DNA of 56,840 bases from an uncultured Gammaproteobacteria bacterium (GCA_947259175.1 CAMYKW010000058.1:1-56840), one strand, 5' to 3'. Positions 37,723 to 47,134 are shown, counted from the stretch's first letter. Numbers and translations are program-made. The notes: generated from the sequence alone by a model not told the origin.

Positions 37723-39669
37723 ATGTCGTCGAACAAGAAATTCCTCACCATTACCAGTCTGGTGGTCGCGGTCGCGCTGTTATTGGCCGTAAACATCCTG
37801 AGTAATGTCACGTTCACGTCGACGCGGCTTGATCTGACGGCGGCGAAACTATTCACCCTGACGGAGGGCACTGCCAATATTCTCGGCAAACTTGACGAGC
37901 CGATTACACTGCGGTTTTTTCTTTCGCAGCGGGAGGCGACTCGTTTGCCCGGGATCAATAGTTATGCGCAGCGGGTTAAGGAGTTATTGGAAGAGTACCA
38001 ACGGCTCGCCGGTGGAAAGATCCGCCTGCAGATAATAGATCCCGAGCCTTTTTCCGAGCAGGAAGACCGCGCCGTTGGGTACGGATTGCGCGGTGTCGGT
38101 TTGGAAGGCGATGGGGTCTTTTATTTTGGCCTGGTGGGAACCAACGCTGTTGACGATCAGGAGGTCATCCCGTTCTTCTCACCGAACCGCGAGGAGTTCC
38201 TCGAGCACGACATCACCAAGCTCGTCCATCAGCTGACCGCTGCGAAGCGACGGATCGTCGGCGTCATGAGCACGCTGCCCATCGACGGCGGCATGGGGAT
38301 GCCCGGTCGCGGGATGGCGGAACCCTGGGCGGTGATGGAACAGGTGCGTCAATTGTTTGAAGTACGCACGGTGGCCGCGGACGCGACATCGATCCCGGAC
38401 GACATCGATGTGTTGATGATCGTGCATCCGAAAGACCTTTCCGACCGAACGCTGTATGCAATCGACCAGTTTCTATTGACCAAAGGTCGGGCATTGATCT
38501 TCGTTGATCCCAATTCCGAGTCTGATCAGCCCGGCGCTATGCCGATGTTGGGGGGCACACCCGGCGGATCGGACCTGCCCAAAGTATTTGCGTCATTGGG
38601 TATTGACTTGGTCGACGGCAAGGTGGCCGGTGATTTACGCGTCGCCGAACGGGTCCGCTATGCCGACCAGGGGCGTACCGCGGTGACCGAATACCCGGTG
38701 TGGATGAACCTGCAACCCGACCAGTTCAATGCCGACGACATCATCACCGCCGAACTGGGAAACCTGATGTTCGCGACCTCCGGCATATTGGAGATCAATG
38801 ATGCCGCACAGACCAAGGTGGAACCGCTGGTGGAGACGACTCCCGATGCGATGCAGATTGACGCCGCACAACTGCGTCTTCTTAATGATCCCACGATGCT
38901 GCTGCGCCAATTCCGGCCGGGAGGAAAGAAACTGATCCTGGCGGCGCGGGTATCCGGCCCGATGAAGAGCGCTTTTCCGGACGGCAGACCGGTCGCAGAA
39001 TCGTCCACCGACCAAAGCGACGCTGCTGCGGAGCAAAAAGGTGATGCCAAGAAAGATGATGTTTCCGAGGCGCCGCATCGCGCGGAGTCATCGCAGGCCG
39101 TGAACCTGATTGTGGTTGCCGACACCGACCTGCTCAATGACCGGTTTTGGGTGCGGGTACAGAATTTCCTTGGCAGCCGGATTCTGATTCCATCCGCTGC
39201 TAACGGTAATTTTGTAGTCAATGCGCTGGAGAGCTTGACCGGAAGCAACGATCTGATCAGCGTCCGCAGCCGCGGCCGATTTACGCGTCCTTTTACCAAG
39301 GTTACGGACATTCAACAGCACGCGGAACTGCGATACCGACAAAAGGAGCAGGAGTTGCTGACGCGCTTGCGCGAGACGGAGAACAAACTGCTGGAACTGG
39401 AGGATCGGAAACAGGGCGATGAGGCCGTTATCCTGAGTCAGGAACAACAAACAGAAATCGAAAAATTCCGTTTGGAGAAAATTCGCATCCGTAAGGATCT
39501 CCGCACCGTACGCCATCAGTTACACAAGGATATCGAAGGTCTGGCCTCGTGGATGAAGTTCGTCAATATCGGTTTGATGCCGATATTGATAGGTGCCGGG
39601 GGTATTTTTATTGCCTTACAGCGGGCGCGGCGCCGTCAGGTGAGCCAGCGTCGGAAGCAGCCGTCATGA
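37723..39669 (+). CDS. GldG-like ABC-associated membrane protein
   Basis: 648 residues: an N-terminal transmembrane helix (about 7-28), a long extracytoplasmic part of the GldG/IFT52-like type (DLTAAKLFTLTEGT, then VMSTLPIDGG and DVLMIVHPKDLSD), a charged low-complexity patch rich in Asp/Lys/Glu near 420-450, a coiled coil (about 530-605), and a C-terminal helix (about 608-630) ending in a basic tail. It is the auxiliary subunit of ABC-2 systems like GldFG. Its stop overlaps the next ATG (ATGA). Confidence 0.87.
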   Translation: MSSNKKFLTITSLVVAVALLLAVNILSNVTFTSTRLDLTAAKLFTLTEGTANILGKLDEPITLRFFLSQREATRLPGINSYAQRVKELLEEYQRLAGGKIRLQIIDPEPFSEQEDRAVGYGLRGVGLEGDGVFYFGLVGTNAVDDQEVIPFFSPNREEFLEHDITKLVHQLTAAKRRIVGVMSTLPIDGGMGMPGRGMAEPWAVMEQVRQLFEVRTVAADATSIPDDIDVLMIVHPKDLSDRTLYAIDQFLLTKGRALIFVDPNSESDQPGAMPMLGGTPGGSDLPKVFASLGIDLVDGKVAGDLRVAERVRYADQGRTAVTEYPVWMNLQPDQFNADDIITAELGNLMFATSGILEINDAAQTKVEPLVETTPDAMQIDAAQLRLLNDPTMLLRQFRPGGKKLILAARVSGPMKSAFPDGRPVAESSTDQSDAAAEQKGDAKKDDVSEAPHRAESSQAVNLIVVADTDLLNDRFWVRVQNFLGSRILIPSAANGNFVVNALESLTGSNDLISVRSRGRFTRPFTKVTDIQQHAELRYRQKEQELLTRLRETENKLLELEDRKQGDEAVILSQEQQTEIEKFRLEKIRIRKDLRTVRHQLHKDIEGLASWMKFVNIGLMPILIGAGGIFIALQRARRRQVSQRRKQPS

Positions 39670-40715
39670 TCAACGCGAAGCTGCTGGCCGTTCTCTCGGT
39701 CGCGGCGGTATTGGCGTCGGCCGGGGTGTATTTCAGTGAGCGTAGTCCGCAGCATGCCGCGGATGCGGTGGTCGCGCATTTCCCCTCGCTCCTGGACCAG
39801 GCCAACCAGGTTGCCAAGGCGCAGATTGAGACGGGCGACGCCGCGATCACCTTGACCCGGGGCGATTCGCAATGGACGGTTGAGCAAAAAAACGATTATC
39901 CGGCGTCGCTGGATCAAGTCAGGGCCCTTGTTCTAGGGCTGGCCGAGTTGCAGCGGATAGAGCCCAAGACCAATAATCCGCAGTTGCACGCCAAACTCGG
40001 TCTGGCGGACCGTGGACCCCAATCCGAATCGATGCTGATTCGTCTCAAGGATCAGGCTGATCGCGAAATACTCGCCGTGATGATTGGTAAACAAAAGCCC
40101 GCCCGCATGGGTGGCAACCGCAGCCGGTACAACCAGTATTATGTTCGCGCACCCACCGAGACACAGGTGTGGTTGACAGAGGGCAGGTTGCCGTCGGGAC
40201 GCGACGCTGCGGACTGGATCGATAAGCAGTTCGTGAGATTGAGAATCGACGAGATTCAATCGGTGGAGGTTGTGCATACCGACGGGGAGCGGCTGCAAAT
40301 ACGACGGGACGACCGCACCGATAACGAATTTGTGCTTTCCGGGCTATCCGAGGGAGAGGAGGTCGAATCCGCATACGCGGTCAATAACGTTCCGCGTACG
40401 CTACAGTCGTTGATGGCCGATGATGTCGTACCGATCGGTGAGGTTCAGCTCGGCGCTGAAGCGACTCGAGTGCGGGTCGGCACTTTTGCAGGCGCGCGGA
40501 TCGATATCGCGTTCTTCAAACAGAACGAAAAAATCTACGCACGGGTCAGCGGAGGGAATGCGGACGACCCGGATGATTCACCACCGAACACGGAGTCGGC
40601 CGATGTTCCGCGCGCCCTTTGGCAGCAATGGGTGTATGTGATCCCGGAGCACCAGTATGACGCGGTCTCGGTTAAGAAGACTGACCTGATCAAGGCGGGC
40701 GATCCGAAGTCCTAG
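39666..40715 (+). CDS. DUF4340-family protein
   Basis: 349 residues from ATG 39666, coupled to the GldG-like gene by a 4-bp overlap. An N-terminal transmembrane or signal anchor (AKLLAVLSVAAVLASAGVY) precedes a domain with repeated beta segments (ITLTRGDSQWTVEQKNDYPA, and VEVVHTDGERLQIRRD). DUF4340 proteins commonly follow GldA/F/G-like genes and are of unknown function. The TAG stop is part of the CTAG that opens the repeat element at 40712. Confidence 0.85.
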   Translation: MINAKLLAVLSVAAVLASAGVYFSERSPQHAADAVVAHFPSLLDQANQVAKAQIETGDAAITLTRGDSQWTVEQKNDYPASLDQVRALVLGLAELQRIEPKTNNPQLHAKLGLADRGPQSESMLIRLKDQADREILAVMIGKQKPARMGGNRSRYNQYYVRAPTETQVWLTEGRLPSGRDAADWIDKQFVRLRIDEIQSVEVVHTDGERLQIRRDDRTDNEFVLSGLSEGEEVESAYAVNNVPRTLQSLMADDVVPIGEVQLGAEATRVRVGTFAGARIDIAFFKQNEKIYARVSGGNADDPDDSPPNTESADVPRALWQQWVYVIPEHQYDAVSVKKTDLIKAGDPKS

Positions 40716-40905
40716 CCCGCATTTCTCAGCAGGCGCCCAGCTACTATTCCTGGCACCCCCCGGGATGACTCGTGACGTCAATTCTATGAAGAGACAGCTT
40801 AATTTCCTGATGTGTAGCTACGGCTATGGGTTTCGTTCCAGCGCGGCGTCCAGTCGCCCGGTCTCTTCGCCAGCATCCGGGATCCTGGTGAGAACTGCGG
40901 GCTAG
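40712..40905. mobile_element. MITE-like element, 194 bp, CTAG-bounded
   Basis: The left end (40712-40733) starts CTAGCCCGCATTTCTCAGC and the right end (40884-40905) is CCTGGTGAGAAC then TGCGGGCTAG, a 22-bp inverted repeat with two mismatches. The left interior (GGGATGACTCGTGACGTCAA) matches the copy at 34295 and resembles the tandem array at 43510. The right ~90 bp matches the element at 35776. It contributes the stop codon of the upstream gene and lies upstream of ilvD. Confidence 0.82.
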
Positions 40906-40977
40906 CTGGCAGGTTTGTGCGTCACGGCGAACGGGCCAACGGTCAACCAAGCCGTGTTGGAGCTTTTTACGCTTGTT

Positions 40978-41007
40978 TTGCTAACGGTGGGCGGTATTGC
41001 CTACAAT
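40978..41007 (+). promoter_or_regulatory. Probable sigma70 promoter for ilvD
   Basis: TTGCTA (40978-40983), an 18-nt spacer and TACAAT (41002-41007) lie 29 nt before the ilvD start. The transcript would begin near 41014. Seen by eye. Confidence 0.45.
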
Positions 41008-41036
41008 GCGGCATTTCCTCTGGTACTGATTGACTC

Positions 41037-42713
41037 ATGGCTAAACTAAATCGCTACAGTTCCCGCGTGACGCAGCCGAAATCGCAAGGTGCGTCTCAGG
41101 CTATGTTGTATGGGGCCGGATTGTCCGAAGACGACATGTCTAAAGCCGAGGTCGGTATCGCCAGCGTGTGGTGGGAAGGGAATACCTGCAACATGCATTT
41201 GAACGATCTTGCTTCCCACGTGCGCGGCGGCGTAAACGACGCCGGATTGGTGGGCATGCGCTTTAATACCGTCGGCGTAAGCGACGGTATCGCGATGGGC
41301 ACCGACGGCATGAGCTTTTCATTGCAATCCCGTGATTTGATTGCCGATTCAATCGAGACCGTGATGGCGGCGCAGTGGTACGACGCGAATATCTCAATTC
41401 CCGGTTGCGACAAGAATATGCCCGGTTGTTTGATGGCCATGGGTCGGCTGAATCGACCTTCGTTGATGATCTACGGCGGTACGATTAAACCCGGTCATTG
41501 GCAAGGGAAGGTCTTGGATGTGATATCGGCGTTCCAAAGCTACGGGGAGTATCTCGCCGATACTATCGATGACGATCAGCGTAAGGAGATCATCAAGCAT
41601 TCGTGCCCGGGACCAGGGGCATGTGGCGGCATGTATACCGCGAACACCATGGCCAGCGCGATCGAGGCGATGGGCATGTCGCTCCCCTACAGTTCATCGA
41701 CGCCGGCTGTGGATCCGGGAAAGATCAAGGAGTGCCACGCGGCGGGACAAGCGATACGCAAATTGTTGGAGCGGGACATCAAGCCTCGCGATATCATGAC
41801 GCGAGAGGCGTTTGAAAATGCGATGGCGGTGGTTACGGTGTTGGGCGGGTCCACCAATGCGGTGCTTCATTTGATCGCAATTGCGCGATCGGTCGGCGTG
41901 ACGCTCAGCGTCGACGATTTCCAGTCGGTCAGTGACCGGGTCCCGTTTCTCGCCGACCTCAAGCCGAGCGGGCGTTATGTAATGGAGGACCTGCATGACA
42001 TCGGCGGGACACCCGCTTTGATGAAATTTCTGCTGGAAGAAGGGTTGATCGAAGGCGATTGTATGACGGTGACTGGAAATACCGTGCGGGACAATCTTGC
42101 GCAGGTGTCCGGTCTGGCGCAAGGGCAGAAAGTTATTCGACCCCTCAGCAATCCGATACATCACCGCGGGCACATCCAGATACTGAAAGGCAACCTCGCA
42201 CCGGGCGGGGCGGTGGCGAAGATTACCGGCAAGGAGGGGGAGCGCTTCACCGGACCGGCGCGAATTTTCGATTCCGAGGAAGATATGCTCCATGCCCTGG
42301 AGCGCAGCGAGATTCAATCGGGTGACGTAATCGTCATTCGTTACGAGGGGCCCAAAGGCGGGCCTGGCATGCCGGAGATGCTTACCCCCACGTCCGCGAT
42401 CATCGGAGCCGGCTTGGGCGATAAGGTCGCGTTAATTACCGACGGCCGATTCTCCGGCGGTTCCCACGGGTTTATCATCGGCCACGTGGTGCCCGAGGCC
42501 CAGGAAGGCGGTGCTATCGCCCTGATTCGCGACGGCGATATCATAAAAATCGATGCCGGTAACAATACGCTTGATGTTGATTTGTCGGAATCCGAGCTGA
42601 CCAAGCGCAAAAAAGACTGGAAGATGCCTCCGTTTAAGGTGACGCGCGGCACACTTTACAAATATATTAAGACCGTCAAAGATGCGAGCCTGGGATGTGT
42701 TACCGATGAATGA
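41037..42713 (+). CDS. ilvD: Dihydroxy-acid dehydratase
   Basis: 558 residues. Dehydrates dihydroxy acids in isoleucine, valine and CoA-precursor synthesis, in the cytoplasm. Iron-sulfur Cys residues are in NTCNMH (near 50), [11 protein letters not shown] (near 118-128) and [12 protein letters not shown] (near 194-205). [18 protein letters not shown] near the C-terminus is the IlvD signature. It stands alone, not with other ilv genes. The liv branched-chain amino-acid uptake operon is 5 kb downstream, a possible functional pairing. Confidence 0.97.
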   Translation: MAKLNRYSSRVTQPKSQGASQAMLYGAGLSEDDMSKAEVGIASVWWEGNTCNMHLNDLASHVRGGVNDAGLVGMRFNTVGVSDGIAMGTDGMSFSLQSRDLIADSIETVMAAQWYDANISIPGCDKNMPGCLMAMGRLNRPSLMIYGGTIKPGHWQGKVLDVISAFQSYGEYLADTIDDDQRKEIIKHSCPGPGACGGMYTANTMASAIEAMGMSLPYSSSTPAVDPGKIKECHAAGQAIRKLLERDIKPRDIMTREAFENAMAVVTVLGGSTNAVLHLIAIARSVGVTLSVDDFQSVSDRVPFLADLKPSGRYVMEDLHDIGGTPALMKFLLEEGLIEGDCMTVTGNTVRDNLAQVSGLAQGQKVIRPLSNPIHHRGHIQILKGNLAPGGAVAKITGKEGERFTGPARIFDSEEDMLHALERSEIQSGDVIVIRYEGPKGGPGMPEMLTPTSAIIGAGLGDKVALITDGRFSGGSHGFIIGHVVPEAQEGGAIALIRDGDIIKIDAGNNTLDVDLSESELTKRKKDWKMPPFKVTRGTLYKYIKTVKDASLGCVTDE

Positions 42714-42796
42714 ATGCGATAGGTATCGGCCCGGATCATCATTCTTGCGCATCGCAAGAATCCTTCAATTATCCTGAGTTTGTTGGGAATCCATTA

Positions 42797-43486
42797 GTGA
42801 CCGTCTCGAAACGCCATTTTTTCTTTGTTGTTGTATCCCTGCTGATGTTGGATCCGGTATTGGCCGAAACCCGGTTTGTAACCGATCAAGTCAGAATCAC
42901 GTTGCGCTCCGGTGAGAGCACCGAGCACAAAGTTTTGCAGATGTTGCCGAGTGGTGCGCCCCTTGAGGTGCTCGGCAGCAACGATAACACCGGGTATTCC
43001 CACGTGCGTACCCAAGCCGGCGACACGGGATACGTGTTGACTCGCTTGTTGATCGAAACTCCAAGTGCGAGACAACGCCTGGCGGCGGCCGAGAAACGGC
43101 TGACTGAGCTGCAGGAGGAACCCGAGAAACTGGCCAGTAAATTGCTTACGTTGCAGACTGAGTATGAAGATTTAAAAGACAATTATGCGAAAGCCGAGAA
43201 CGACAACCAGAACCTGAGAACTCAATTGGAGGAGATCCGGTCCGCGACGAGAAATGCGGTCAGCATCGCCGATGAAAGAAACACGCTGCGTAAAAAGGTG
43301 GCCGCATTGAACGGAGAGGTCGGGGAGTTGAAATTGGACAATCAGGATCTCCGCAATCAGTCCGAGCGAAAGTGGTTCATGATGGGGGCCGGCGCGATAA
43401 TTGTCGGCATCCTGCTGGGCCTGATCCTGCCGCGTTTGCGCGTCCGCCGCCGCCGAGACAACTGGGGCTCGTTGTCCGGATTCTAG
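42797..43486 (+). CDS. SH3 and membrane-anchor domain protein (TIGR04211/YgiM-like)
   Basis: 229 residues from GTG 42797, chosen because it begins a signal peptide (KRHFFFVVVSLLMLDPVLA). The frame is open to 42710, where it overlaps the ilvD stop. Bacterial SH3 domain: RITLRSGESTEHKVLQMLPS then DTGYVLTRLL. A coiled coil (about 95-195) and one C-terminal helix (GAGAIIVGILLGLILP) with a basic tail follow. This is the YgiM/TIGR04211 layout. The TAG stop lies in the CTAG that opens the repeat region at 43483. Confidence 0.87.
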   Translation: MTVSKRHFFFVVVSLLMLDPVLAETRFVTDQVRITLRSGESTEHKVLQMLPSGAPLEVLGSNDNTGYSHVRTQAGDTGYVLTRLLIETPSARQRLAAAEKRLTELQEEPEKLASKLLTLQTEYEDLKDNYAKAENDNQNLRTQLEEIRSATRNAVSIADERNTLRKKVAALNGEVGELKLDNQDLRNQSERKWFMMGAGAIIVGILLGLILPRLRVRRRRDNWGSLSGF

Positions 43487-43929
43487 CCCGGAAATTGCGC
43501 CAAGGCGCCCAGCTACTATTTCCGTCCTGCAATGACCTGACTCGCAACGTCAATTCTACGAATAAACGGCGTAAAATCAGCATATTGTCTGCCCAGCTAC
43601 TATTTCCGTCCTGCAATGAATTGACTCGCAACGTCAATTCTACGAATAAACAGCGTAAAATCAGCATATTGTCTGCCCAGCTACTATTTCCGTCCTGCAA
43701 TGAATTGACTCGCAACGTCAATTCTACGAATAAACAGCGTAAGATCAGCATATTGTCTCCAGCTACTATTTCCGTCCTGCAATGAATTGACTCGCAACGT
43801 CAATTCTACGAATAAACAGCGTAAGATCAGCATATTGTCTGCCCGGAAATAGTAGCTGGGCGCCTTGGCGCAAGGTCCCGACGGTGCAGAATCTGGGTTT
43901 TCATGGCCGATTCGGGATTCTTGGACTAG
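43483..43929. mobile_element. CTAG-bounded repeat region related to the MITE-like family
   Basis: It opens with CTAGCCCGGAAATTGCGCC at 43483 and contains the four-unit tandem array. A right end may be GGACTAG at 43923-43929, like the GGACTAG that ends the 35776 element, but the right terminal repeat is degenerate. The array units are clearly related to the left interior of the 40712 element (CAGCTACTATT, GACTCG, then ACGTCAATTCTA). Confidence 0.6.
43495..43873. repeat. Four tandem 84-bp units bounded by a 29-bp inverted repeat
   Basis: Units begin CAGCTACTATTTCCGTCCTG at 43510, 43594, 43678 and 43760. Spacings are 84, 84 and 82 bp; the third unit lacks two bases. Units differ by only a few substitutions (for example AAAATC versus AAGATC). 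The outer 43495-43523 and 43845-43873 are perfect reverse complements of each other (TTGCGCCAAGGCGCC and so on). The unit length is divisible by three, so both strands give repeated peptides, but no start signal supports translation. This is not a CRISPR: units are contiguous with no unique spacers. Confidence 0.9.
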
Positions 43930-43972
43930 AATAAAACCATCATTTATCGCTCATAATAGAAAGGGGGCGAAG

Positions 43973-44692
43973 GTGTTCGTATTAAAAGAGTCATCCCGGG
44001 ATCGCTGGCTGCTCGGTCTGGTCGTGCTCATGAGCGTCGTCGCCAATCTGCCGGAAAGCATGGGCGAATACATCGCCGTCGACAAGAAATGGCTGTTGGT
44101 CGGATTGTTGATTATCGTGGCGGTGTCCCTGGTTCGTTACCTACGCACCGGCTTGATCCTAGTTACCGCGGTTCTGGTCATGGGCGCCAATCTGCCGGCG
44201 GAACTTGCCGAATATTTCAACCTTGATCCTGCGGTCATGTTGTACACGCTGGGGATTATGATCGCGATCCCGCTGGCCAACCGTTATTTCAAATTACCCA
44301 CCGGGCTGGAACCGAAACAAGTGGCGAAAACCGCCTATGGAGCCAAGGCGCTGTTTCATGCAGTGCTCAAAGGCAATGTGCCGGTAGTTCAATCGCTGAT
44401 AGATTCCGGAGTCAATGTAAACGTGCGCACGGTATCCGGAAAGACACCATTGATGGCCTCGGCATTTCGCGGTTACACCGACATCGCGCAATTATTGATA
44501 TCTGCCGGCGCCGATATTCATTCTATGGATCGCGACGGTAGCACCGCCCTGACCGTGGCGCAAAATCACGGCTTCTCGCGGATCGTTGCGTTGCTCAAGA
44601 TCGCCAATGAAAAAGAAAGGGAGAAAGCCAAGGAAGCCCCGCTAGATGTTCGCTCCGTCGGCGGCCCGGCCAAAGCCGTCGCCAACGGTTGA
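43973..44692 (+). CDS. Inner-membrane ankyrin-repeat protein
   Basis: 239 residues from GTG 43973, preceded by AAGGGGG with short spacing. Three hydrophobic segments (about 14-28, 39-55, 60-75, with a fourth near 84-100) are followed by ankyrin repeats: AVLKGNVPVVQSLIDSGVNV, TPLMASAFRGYTDIAQLLIS and STALTVAQNHGFSRIVALLK. The end is charged. Function unknown; ankyrin repeats suggest a cytoplasmic partner. It follows the repeat region and precedes a 500-bp gap. Confidence 0.8.
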   Translation: MFVLKESSRDRWLLGLVVLMSVVANLPESMGEYIAVDKKWLLVGLLIIVAVSLVRYLRTGLILVTAVLVMGANLPAELAEYFNLDPAVMLYTLGIMIAIPLANRYFKLPTGLEPKQVAKTAYGAKALFHAVLKGNVPVVQSLIDSGVNVNVRTVSGKTPLMASAFRGYTDIAQLLISAGADIHSMDRDGSTALTVAQNHGFSRIVALLKIANEKEREKAKEAPLDVRSVGGPAKAVANG

Positions 44693-45194
44693 TGTATCGG
44701 CAGCCAGCCGTTTTCCCATCGGCTGCAATTTGTAGATTGCCGGCAATAACCAGCTCGGGGTAACCCAGATAATCACAGGGTGGGCGGCGCTCCAACACGG
44801 ATGAAGTCGCTGCACGTATAGCTTCCTGCATTCATAACCAACCGGTTGGTCTTGTACGCCATCGGCGTGGTGTCACTCTATTTCGCTCCGAACAATACCG
44901 CCCACACCAATTGCCTCGCGGGCAGGTTGATTTGTTGAGCTATGTTCACCGCAATAGGCGTGACGATGCCGCCGCGGCGTGCGCGTTAGGTACGTCCGGC
45001 ATTCCAGGTTCGGACCCGGGTGGTGGGAGCGGTGATCATAAATTTACCTAACGGAAGGCGAAATTTCCGTGGTTTAGAGATGCGGCGGCACAGTAAATGT
45101 GATAAATCTGTATTAGGCGAACATAAATTACTCTGCGATCGGCACGCACCCGTTTCGGTTATGGTGGCGATCGCGAAAATAATACCAAGCACTT
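44693..45194. other. Intergenic region before the phosphoribulokinase-like gene
   Basis: A 502-bp gap. I see no gene, RNA or clear repeat. AACCAACCGGTTGGTC at about 44837-44852 contains a small inverted repeat (AACCGGTT core). A stretch GCGAACATAAATTACTC at about 45117-45133 is the most promoter-like. Confidence 0.4.
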
Positions 45195-46085
45195 ATGTCG
45201 AGTCGATATCCCATAATCGCGATAACCGGATCCTCGGGCGCCGGCAGTTCCCAGGTAATTGCCGCATTCGAGCATATTTGCCGCCGGGAGCAGGCCACGA
45301 TGTCGGTGGTTGATGGCGATGGTTTTCATCGCTACAACCGCGCGGAATTCACCAAGGTCGTGGCTGACGCCGAAGTTGCGGAACATCCCAGCCACTTCAG
45401 CCCCAGATACAACATGTTCGATAAATTGGACGCGTTGTTGCACGAATATTCCAGCAGCGGGACAGGACAGCAGCGGCGCTACCTGCACGATGAGATTGAG
45501 GCCGCCAAATTTCAACAGGAATCGGGTACCTTCACCCCCTGGACGGCGATTCCGAACGGCACGGATCTGCTCTGCTATCAGGGGCTGCATGGTTGTTTCG
45601 TTGACGAGCAGTATGACATCGCAAGCTATATGGATCTCAAGGTTGGTGTGGTGCCGGTGGTGAATTTGGAATGGATCCGCAAGATTCACCGGGACATTCG
45701 CATGCGAGGGTATCGGCCCGATGACGTTACCGAGACTATCTTGCGACGCTTACCCGATTACCTGACATACATCACTCCCCAGTTTTCCCGCACCGATATC
45801 AATTTCCAGCGCGTACCCATGGTTGATACTTCCAATCCGTTCATTTCGCTGGATGCGCCCCAGGAGAAGGAAACGGTTGTTGTAATCCGCGTTGCGCATC
45901 CAGAGCGGTTGAACGTGGACTTGCTGTATCTGCTCCAAATGATTCCCAACTCTTTCATGTCGCGCCGCAACTCGATTGTCGTACCGGGTGATGAATTAAG
46001 GTACGCCATGGAATTGATCTTCACTCCCATAGTCCATGATTTGCTCAGTAAACGCCGGAAGGCGATTGGAGACAAAGTCGCCTGA
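45195..46085 (+). CDS. prkB: Phosphoribulokinase-family protein with Walker B Glu changed to Gln
   Basis: 296 residues, matching proteobacterial phosphoribulokinase, closest in style to E. coli PrkB: P-loop-like GSSGAGSSQV (most family members have GAGTT), DGDGFHRYNR with the catalytic Asp/His/Arg, GTFTPW, and NLEWIRKIHRDI plus ITPQFSRTDINFQRVP. Where the family reads FYEGLHG, this protein reads CYQGLHG (Gln at residue 129, codon CAG at 45579-45581). That Glu coordinates the nucleotide metal in characterised enzymes. Ribulose-5-phosphate kinase activity is therefore uncertain. No Rubisco or other Calvin-cycle genes are nearby. Confidence 0.85.
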   Translation: MSSRYPIIAITGSSGAGSSQVIAAFEHICRREQATMSVVDGDGFHRYNRAEFTKVVADAEVAEHPSHFSPRYNMFDKLDALLHEYSSSGTGQQRRYLHDEIEAAKFQQESGTFTPWTAIPNGTDLLCYQGLHGCFVDEQYDIASYMDLKVGVVPVVNLEWIRKIHRDIRMRGYRPDDVTETILRRLPDYLTYITPQFSRTDINFQRVPMVDTSNPFISLDAPQEKETVVVIRVAHPERLNVDLLYLLQMIPNSFMSRRNSIVVPGDELRYAMELIFTPIVHDLLSKRRKAIGDKVA

Positions 46086-46219
46086 GCGGGAATTTCCAAC
46101 TTACCCCTTTCCTTCGTATTCCTCTGCTGTGTAAGCTACGCCCTGTAGATACAGGCTAACGAGAATGAAAAAAACACGAACCCCAACCTTAACAGCATAG
46201 CGACAGATGAGGTGAGGTC

Positions 46220-47134
46220 ATGGAATATTTCGTTCAGCAGCTAATCAATGGATTAACGCTCGGTATGATCTATGGGCTGATCGCCATCGGTTACACGATG
46301 GTTTACGGCATCATCGGGATGATCAATTTTGCCCACGGCGAGATATTCATGATAGGCGCGTTTGTGTCCATTATCACCTTTCTGCTGCTGGGAATACTCG
46401 GAATCGGATGGATGCCGTTAGCGGTGCTGGTCGTAATGATCATCACCATGGCGTTGACCTCGGTTTACGGTTGGGCGTTGGAGCGAGTGGCGTACCGGCC
46501 GCTAAGGAATTCGCCGCGTCTGGCGGCGTTGATTACCGCCATCGGCATGTCCATTTTCCTGCAGAACTATGTACAACTGCTGCAGGGCGCGCGGATAAAA
46601 CCGCTGCAACCGGTCATCGCCGGCGGTTTCCGGTTCATGCAGGAATCGGACTTCGTTGTTACGCTCAGCTACCTGCAGGTCTTCATCATTTTGTTGACAC
46701 TGGGTCTCATGGTGATTTTCACGCTGGTGATCAATAAGACGGCGTTGGGACGCGCTCAGCGGGCGTGCCAGCAGGATTTGGGCATGGCCGCTCTTATCGG
46801 CATAAACGTTGACCGTACCATCTCGCTGACGTTTGTCATGGGCGCATCGATGGCGGCCGTCGCCGGACTGATGTTTTTGATGAACTACGGCGTGATTGAT
46901 TTTTACATCGGCTTCCTGGCCGGAATAAAGGCCTTTACCGCGGCGGTGTTGGGTGGCATCGGTTCGTTGCCTGGTGCGATGCTCGGTGGCTTGCTGATCG
47001 GGCTGATTGAAGGCTTCTGGTCGGCGTACTTCACCGTGGAATACAAAGACGTCGCGGCGTTCTCAATCCTCGTATTGGTGTTGATCTTCCGGCCCACCGG
47101 ATTACTGGGTAAACCCGATATCGAAAAGGTGTAG
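46220..47134 (+). CDS. livH: Branched-chain amino-acid ABC permease LivH
   Basis: 304 residues with about eight hydrophobic helices. LINGLTLGMIYGLIAIGYTM and MINFAHGEIFMIGAF at the N-terminus, and VKAFTAAVLGGIGS-like IKAFTAAVLGGIGSLPGAML near the C-terminus, are diagnostic of LivH. A strong GAGGTGAGG ribosome site precedes ATG. First gene of the liv operon. Confidence 0.96.
   Translation: MEYFVQQLINGLTLGMIYGLIAIGYTMVYGIIGMINFAHGEIFMIGAFVSIITFLLLGILGIGWMPLAVLVVMIITMALTSVYGWALERVAYRPLRNSPRLAALITAIGMSIFLQNYVQLLQGARIKPLQPVIAGGFRFMQESDFVVTLSYLQVFIILLTLGLMVIFTLVINKTALGRAQRACQQDLGMAALIGINVDRTISLTFVMGASMAAVAGLMFLMNYGVIDFYIGFLAGIKAFTAAVLGGIGSLPGAMLGGLLIGLIEGFWSAYFTVEYKDVAAFSILVLVLIFRPTGLLGKPDIEKV

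Noticed and set aside
43377-43751. Minus-strand ORF with repeated 28-residue peptides (MLILRCLFVELTLRVNS-type)
   Set aside because: The periodic peptide follows from the 84-bp unit being divisible by three. There is no ribosome site, and the ORF runs into the SH3 gene's antisense strand.
43495-43873. Possible CRISPR array
   Set aside because: The units are contiguous 84-bp tandem copies with no unique spacers and no cas genes in the window.
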